A DNA stretch of 10,400 nucleotides, from contig CALJKL010000015.1 of assembly GCA_937973555.1 (NCBI GenBank), forward strand, positions 1-10,400, read 5' to 3'. Below the pieces are notes generated by a model. The model was not told where the DNA came from. It searched no databases and saw nothing but the letters and a program-made list of their open reading frames with translations. Made by a program: the position numbers and the translations under genes. This document shows positions 6,571-10,400 of the stretch, piece by piece (the stretch's first letter is position 1; every line of letters starts with the position of its first letter). The DNA comes from an uncultured Flavobacteriales bacterium (GTDB taxonomy: Bacteria > Bacteroidota > Bacteroidia > Flavobacteriales > Weeksellaceae).

Positions 6571-8490
6571 TTATTTATCGAGTTTTACAAAAACTGAATT
6601 ATTACTTTTAAACTCAGGAACAATATATTTTAAAAGTTTTACGATTTCCTCTTTATCATTCTTTAACGCTGATTTAATGATTTTATTGGATAGATTTTCT
6701 ATTTCTTCATACCTCATACAAGGGTCCATAGAAACCATAATTTTATCATGAGGGGTAGGCAGATTTTTGGTATTATCACTCAAGAGTTCTTCATACAGTT
6801 TTTCCCCTGGTCTTAAGCCAATAAATTCGATTTTTATATCCACAGGTTCATATCCTGATAGTTTAATCATTTTTTTGGCGAGATCTAAAATCTTCACAGG
6901 TTTCCCCATATCGAAAACAAAAATTTCTCCACCTTTGCCCATTGTACCCGCTTGTAAAACCAGCTCGCACGCTTCTGAAATAGTCATGAAATATCTTACA
7001 ATATCCGGATGCGTTATGGTTATCGGCCCTCCTTTCTCAATTTGTTTTTTAAAATGAGGGATTACAGAACCATTAGATCCTAAAACATTTCCAAATCTTG
7101 TGGTAATAAACTTGGTCTTGTTTCCTTCTTTATTTTGCAATGCCTGTACAAACAATTCCGCTGCTCTTTTTGAAGCTCCCATCACATTGGTAGGGTTTAC
7201 CGCTTTGTCCGTAGAAATCATTACAAATCTATTCACCCCATATTTGGAAGAAAGCATGGCCATATTTTTTGTTCCCAAAATATTTACCCAAATGGCTTCA
7301 TGAGGATTATTTTCCATGATAGGCACATGTTTGTATGCCGCCGCATGGTATACCATCGAAAATTGGTATTTCTGAAAAAGATGCTCCATCCTGTAACTGT
7401 TGGACACATCACCTATGATAAATTTAAAATTGACATCCGGAAACTTATTCTTAATCTCCATTTCAATTTCATACAATGGCGTTTCTGCCTGATCCAACAC
7501 TACAACCAAGGATGGTTGGAATTTCGACACTTGCCTTACAATTTCTCCACCGATGGAACCCGCCCCACCTGTAATTAATATATTCTTACCTCGATGCTGG
7601 TTGATCAGGTCTTCATTGTGAATGCTGATGGCATCCCTATCTAGCAAATCTTCAATCTGCAGATTGGTGATTTTATTTCCTATTTTTTTCTCTGTAAAAT
7701 CTTTTATTGTAGGCGCTTGAAATACTTCTAAACCTTTATGTAAAAACAAGTTCACCCATTCGTTCAATTCTTCTTTTTTTAAAGTTTCTTTAATAATGAG
7801 AACCCCATCAACATCCAATTGTTTTTTATCCTTTTTAAGAAGTTCAGATTGTAGGATGATTCCTTTACCTAAGATTTTTGCATTTTTAGAATCGTGTCTT
7901 TTGGTCAAAAAACCCACCAATTCAAATGGTAAATTAGTATTTTCTTGAATCGCGCCGGCAACCGACACAGAAGTTTCTGAAACTCCCAATACCAAAAGTC
8001 TTTTCTTGGCTATACCATTTTTGAGCTGACTTAAAAAATGGAAAGTTTCTTTAACAATAATCCTAAATATAACCAAAAGAACAAAAGAGATGAAAAAATA
8101 CAATATCAACAGTGGAGCTAAAAACTCTTTAATTTTAGAATCAAAAAAAGGAGTTTCCTTAAAGAAAAAGAGCACTGCCAATGTAAATAAAGAAGACCAA
8201 AATATTTTTTGAATATCTATGAATGTAGAATGCCTGATAATGCCTGCAAATGTTTTAAGGAAATACATAAATACTATATTTACCCCCACAACAATAACTA
8301 ATGACCTCTTTACATGCGTTAAATTGGGCATTTTTGCAATCTCTTTAAGGATAAGGTATGATATGGAAAAGGAAATGAAAAGTATTAATATATCCATCAG
8401 AAAAACCATCCATCTTGGCAAGTGTCTTAAACTTGATATCCCAAGATAATTATCCCCTGCTATAATCTTTTCTCGTGTTTTGCCTAACAT
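6571..8490 (-). CDS. FlaA1/CapD/PglF-type membrane-anchored nucleotide-sugar 4,6-dehydratase
   Basis: 639 residues, the normal length for the long membrane-bound members of this family. Four membrane helices lie at about 28-47, 63-81, 97-110 and 125-146. A first Rossmann-like domain follows (RLLVLGVSE, 164-172). The catalytic SDR domain starts with TGGAGSIGGEI (307-317), where the spaced glycines bind NAD(P). It continues with YHAAAYKHVPIMENNP (381-396), STDKAVNPTNVMGASKR (426-442) and LRPGEKLYEELL (559-570). Methionine 437 stands where classic SDRs have the catalytic tyrosine, with Lys441 kept, as is usual for FlaA1/PglF/WbpM. These enzymes turn UDP-GlcNAc into the 4-keto-6-deoxy sugar. The aminotransferase 68 nt upstream in the same direction would use that product, which supports a PglF-like role. 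C-5 epimerising or other UDP-HexNAc variants are possible. Confidence 0.88.
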   Translation of the reverse strand: MLGKTREKIIAGDNYLGISSLRHLPRWMVFLMDILILFISFSISYLILKEIAKMPNLTHVKRSLVIVVGVNIVFMYFLKTFAGIIRHSTFIDIQKIFWSSLFTLAVLFFFKETPFFDSKIKEFLAPLLILYFFISFVLLVIFRIIVKETFHFLSQLKNGIAKKRLLVLGVSETSVSVAGAIQENTNLPFELVGFLTKRHDSKNAKILGKGIILQSELLKKDKKQLDVDGVLIIKETLKKEELNEWVNLFLHKGLEVFQAPTIKDFTEKKIGNKITNLQIEDLLDRDAISIHNEDLINQHRGKNILITGGAGSIGGEIVRQVSKFQPSLVVVLDQAETPLYEIEMEIKNKFPDVNFKFIIGDVSNSYRMEHLFQKYQFSMVYHAAAYKHVPIMENNPHEAIWVNILGTKNMAMLSSKYGVNRFVMISTDKAVNPTNVMGASKRAAELFVQALQNKEGNKTKFITTRFGNVLGSNGSVIPHFKKQIEKGGPITITHPDIVRYFMTISEACELVLQAGTMGKGGEIFVFDMGKPVKILDLAKKMIKLSGYEPVDIKIEFIGLRPGEKLYEELLSDNTKNLPTPHDKIMVSMDPCMRYEEIENLSNKIIKSALKNDKEEIVKLLKYIVPEFKSNNSVFVKLDK

Positions 8491-8558
8491 TGTTAAGTTT
8501 TTAATTTACTAGTTTTTTGTTTTAATGACTTCGATCATTTTCAGTTCAATATGTTAAA

Positions 8559-9701
8559 TCATATCTGTTTGAAAATTTTTCTAAAAGCATCATAAATTTT
8601 TTCCTTATCATCATCTGTAAGATTCGTTCCAGAAGGAAGACTTAATCCAGAATTGAAAAGACCTTCCGCAACATTTGTACCAAAATATTCTGCCTTTGCA
8701 AAAAACGGCTGCATATGCATCGGCTTCCATAAAAATCTTGATTCAATATTCATTTTCAAAAGCTCTAATCTTATTGAATTACAGTCTATTCCAAAACTAT
8801 TTTTTTCAATTGTAATTGAATTTAACCAATGATTTGATTTAAAATCTTCATTGCATTCTGTAAACAATTTTATATTTACAAATTTACAAAAAATAGATTT
8901 ATAAAAATTATGGTTTCCCTTTTTTTGAAGCAGCCTTTCATTCAGCACTTCCATTTGTCCTCTCCCAATTCCAGCAGCAACATTGCTTAACCTGTAATTA
9001 TAACCCACTATAGAATGTTGATAATATGGAGCCTCATCTTTGGCCTGATTAGAAAGAAAAATTGCTTTTTTCTTATCATTTTCATTGTTCAAAACCAATG
9101 CTCCACCACCCGAAGTGGTAATAATTTTATTCCCATTAAAGCTTAAAATAGAAATATCCCCAAATGTGCCACATTTTTTCCCTTTATAGGTACTTCCCAA
9201 TGCTTCTGCACTATCTTCTACAATAGGTATTTCGTATTTTTCGCTTATCTTTTTAACTTCTTCAATTTTATATGGCATCCCATATAAGCAAACTGCAATA
9301 ATGGCTTTCGGCTTTTTACCTTTTGAAACACAAAATTTTATAGCCGTTTCAAGCGCATCAGGACAAATATTCCAAGTTTCTTCTTCGCTATCTACAAATA
9401 CGGGCACCGCACCTAGATACACAATAGGATTTGCTGAAGCTACAAATGTAAAACTCTGACAAATCACAAAATCATCTCGTTCTACCCCCAACAACGTTAA
9501 AGCCAAATGCAAGGCCGCTGTGCCAGAAGAAACCGATGCTACATAATTCCCTTCTCCTAAATAATCTTCTATATCTTTTTCAAATCCATCAACATTTGGC
9601 CCAAATGGAGAAATCCAATTGCTGTCAAAAGCTTGCTGGATATACTTCATCTCGTTTCCACTCATGTGCGGAGACGACAACCAAATTTTTTCATTATCCA
9701 T
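8559..9701 (-). CDS. DegT/DnrJ/EryC1-family PLP aminotransferase (PglE-like sugar transaminase)
   Basis: 380 residues, full length for the family. It starts KIWLSSPHMSGNE (5-17), as PglE-type enzymes do. Motifs: SSGTAALHLAL (58-68) at the phosphate-binding end of PLP; VEDSAEALGS (161-170), with Asp163 for the pyridine nitrogen; SFNGNKIITTSGGGAL (187-202), with Lys192 as the Schiff-base lysine; and GYNYRLSN (233-240). Family knowledge: such enzymes move an amino group from glutamate to C4 of a UDP-4-keto-6-deoxy-HexNAc. The dehydratase directly downstream would make that substrate. A PglD-like acetyltransferase and PglC-like transferase, often next to this pair, are not in the window. The ATG at 9701 is chosen over an out-of-frame ATG at 9715 because only 9701 opens this frame. 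The last third is more AT-rich than the first. Confidence 0.9.
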   Translation of the reverse strand: MDNEKIWLSSPHMSGNEMKYIQQAFDSNWISPFGPNVDGFEKDIEDYLGEGNYVASVSSGTAALHLALTLLGVERDDFVICQSFTFVASANPIVYLGAVPVFVDSEEETWNICPDALETAIKFCVSKGKKPKAIIAVCLYGMPYKIEEVKKISEKYEIPIVEDSAEALGSTYKGKKCGTFGDISILSFNGNKIITTSGGGALVLNNENDKKKAIFLSNQAKDEAPYYQHSIVGYNYRLSNVAAGIGRGQMEVLNERLLQKKGNHNFYKSIFCKFVNIKLFTECNEDFKSNHWLNSITIEKNSFGIDCNSIRLELLKMNIESRFLWKPMHMQPFFAKAEYFGTNVAEGLFNSGLSLPSGTNLTDDDKEKIYDAFRKIFKQI

Positions 9702-9725
9702 TTGTGTGTTTTCATTTGTGTGTTT
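9699..9725 (-). repeat. 14-bp tandem duplication spanning the aminotransferase start codon
   Basis: CATTTGTGTGTTT occurs at 9699-9711 and again at 9713-9725, a 13-bp match repeated with a 14-bp period. Each copy supplies an ATG on the minus strand, at 9701 (used) and 9715. As 14 is not a multiple of three, the second ATG opens a different frame of 17 codons that ends at 9662, overlapping the true start. Confidence 0.7.
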
Positions 9726-9896
9726 ATTTAAAATTTGTGTTATAGCAAATGAAATAAAATTAAAGAATATTTAAAAATAAATCGTTCACATGTATACACA
9801 TTGTATATTTATACCTATTTTTTTTATAAATTTAGCAAATTTTTTGCTATATATATTGTAATTTCATATCTTTTTAAATGCAAAACATTGCTTTTT
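9702..9896 (-). promoter_or_regulatory. 195-bp AT-rich gap between recX and the polysaccharide genes
   Basis: This gap probably carries the end of recX transcription and the promoter of the aminotransferase-dehydratase-wza-wzz unit. I find no exact TAnnTTTG box on the minus strand; TAAATTTA near 9834-9827 is one base off. A perfect palindrome TGTATACA lies at 9791-9798 and an inverted repeat at 9833-9849. The role is inferred from the gene layout. Confidence 0.3.
9833..9849 (-). repeat. Inverted repeat downstream of recX
   Basis: TAGCAAA and TTTGCTA (7-bp perfect arms) around TTT, about 50 nt after the recX stop. As RNA it would form a short hairpin, but only two G-C pairs are present and no clean U run follows on the minus strand. 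A weak terminator or an operator are both possible. Confidence 0.35.
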
Positions 9897-10364
9897 TCAT
9901 TCTAAGTTTGAAAGGACCATTTCGTATTCAAAACCTTTTGAAATTAAAAATTTGATTACTTTCTGTTTTTTTTGATATTCTTGAAGACCTTTATAAGTGG
10001 GCAATGTCTTATTGATTAACTCTGATATCGTTTTTTTATAATCTTCATCATCTATTTCTTCAAAAGATTTTTTTATCAATCTATCCGATATTCCTTTTTG
10101 CAATAAAGACAACCTAATTTTATTTTTTCCCCATTTCTTTATATAAAATTTTCCCCTTGCATAGCTTTTGGCAAAACGCTCTTCATTGAGAAAATTTTCT
10201 TTTATTAAGAACATTAAAATTTCTTCTTTTGCCTCTGGAATCAATAAAAATTCCTTCATTTTTTGCTCTACCTCAAAGTGCGACCGATCTTGATAAACAC
10301 AATAGTTTACCATTTTTTGTTTTATCTCATCATAAGTATAACTTTTTTTATCGGCACCCTTCAT
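9897..10364 (-). CDS. recX: RecX-family regulator of RecA
   Basis: 155 residues, the usual RecX size, almost wholly helical and lysine-rich. The N-terminal helix YCVYQDRSHFEVEQKM (21-36) matches the family's first three-helix unit. The central signature is FLNEERFAKSYARGKFYIKK (58-77), followed by WGKNKIRLSLLQKGIS (78-93) of the second unit. A third unit closes the protein (about 128-153). RecX proteins bind RecA filaments and damp RecA activity. The gene has no visible link to sugar metabolism and no recA beside it, so it probably marks the chromosomal flank of the polysaccharide locus. An AAGAGAAA stretch lies 8-15 nt before the ATG. Confidence 0.9.
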   Translation of the reverse strand: MKGADKKSYTYDEIKQKMVNYCVYQDRSHFEVEQKMKEFLLIPEAKEEILMFLIKENFLNEERFAKSYARGKFYIKKWGKNKIRLSLLQKGISDRLIKKSFEEIDDEDYKKTISELINKTLPTYKGLQEYQKKQKVIKFLISKGFEYEMVLSNLE

Positions 10365-10400
10365 TCTTAATTTCTCTTAACATTATGAATTAAACACAAA
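10365..10400 (-). promoter_or_regulatory. Start of the recX upstream region
   Basis: Only 36 bases are visible. They hold a purine-rich AAGAGAAA stretch that may serve as the ribosome site, and an out-of-frame ATG at 10383. A TTTG at the very edge could be part of a promoter, but no partner box is seen. Confidence 0.2.

Noticed and set aside
7300..7578. 92-codon open frame on the plus strand opposite the dehydratase gene
   Set aside because: Fully antisense to the conserved SDR domain, no motif of its own; other plus-strand frames such as 501-743 and 6767-7057 were dropped for the same reason.
1..10400. CRISPR arrays, tRNA or rRNA genes, insertion sequences
   Set aside because: No regularly spaced repeats, no transposase-like protein and no tRNA cloverleaf were found on either strand by eye.

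Overview
The window is AT-rich and every gene I can support lies on the minus strand, so transcription runs from high to low coordinates. It looks like the assembly end of a surface-polysaccharide (capsule or exopolysaccharide) locus from a member of the Bacteroidota, probably class Flavobacteriia. The reasons are the low GC, A/T-rich starts without clear Shine-Dalgarno sequences, -7 boxes of the TAnnTTTG type, a UpxY-like NusG paralogue, and a Wza-type exporter with many SLBB domains. The species cannot be told from the sequence.

Layout in transcription order. At 10364-9897 is recX, a recombination regulator that probably marks the ordinary chromosomal flank. After a 195-bp AT-rich gap come a PglE-like DegT/DnrJ aminotransferase (9701-8559) and a membrane-anchored FlaA1/CapD/PglF-type UDP-sugar 4,6-dehydratase (8490-6571). 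Next are a Wza-like outer-membrane export protein (about 6437-3834) and a Wzz-like chain-length protein without a kinase domain (3755-2700). A 254-bp gap with palindromes and a -7 box precedes a UpxY-type antiterminator (2445-1981). A 398-bp non-coding region with a promoter candidate and hairpins follows, then an LhgO-type FAD oxidase (1582-389). The window ends inside a UDP-sugar dehydrogenase whose N-terminal 126 residues are visible (379 to beyond the edge).

How the parts fit: the dehydratase and aminotransferase together could make a UDP-4-amino-4,6-dideoxy-HexNAc, and the dehydrogenase a UDP-HexNAc uronic acid. Wzz and Wza would set chain length and export the polymer. The UpxY protein probably lets RNA polymerase read through the long sugar-gene operon that starts at lhgO. 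No glycosyltransferase, flippase, polymerase or initiating sugar transferase is visible; these probably lie beyond the left edge or elsewhere.

The most interesting parts are the upxY/lhgO leader, which carries hairpins and a short RfaH-ops-like motif, the acidic/basic repeat insert in the exporter, the 14-bp tandem duplication over the aminotransferase start, and the presence of an L-2-hydroxyglutarate-oxidase homologue in a polysaccharide locus. I see no tRNA, rRNA, CRISPR array or insertion sequence.
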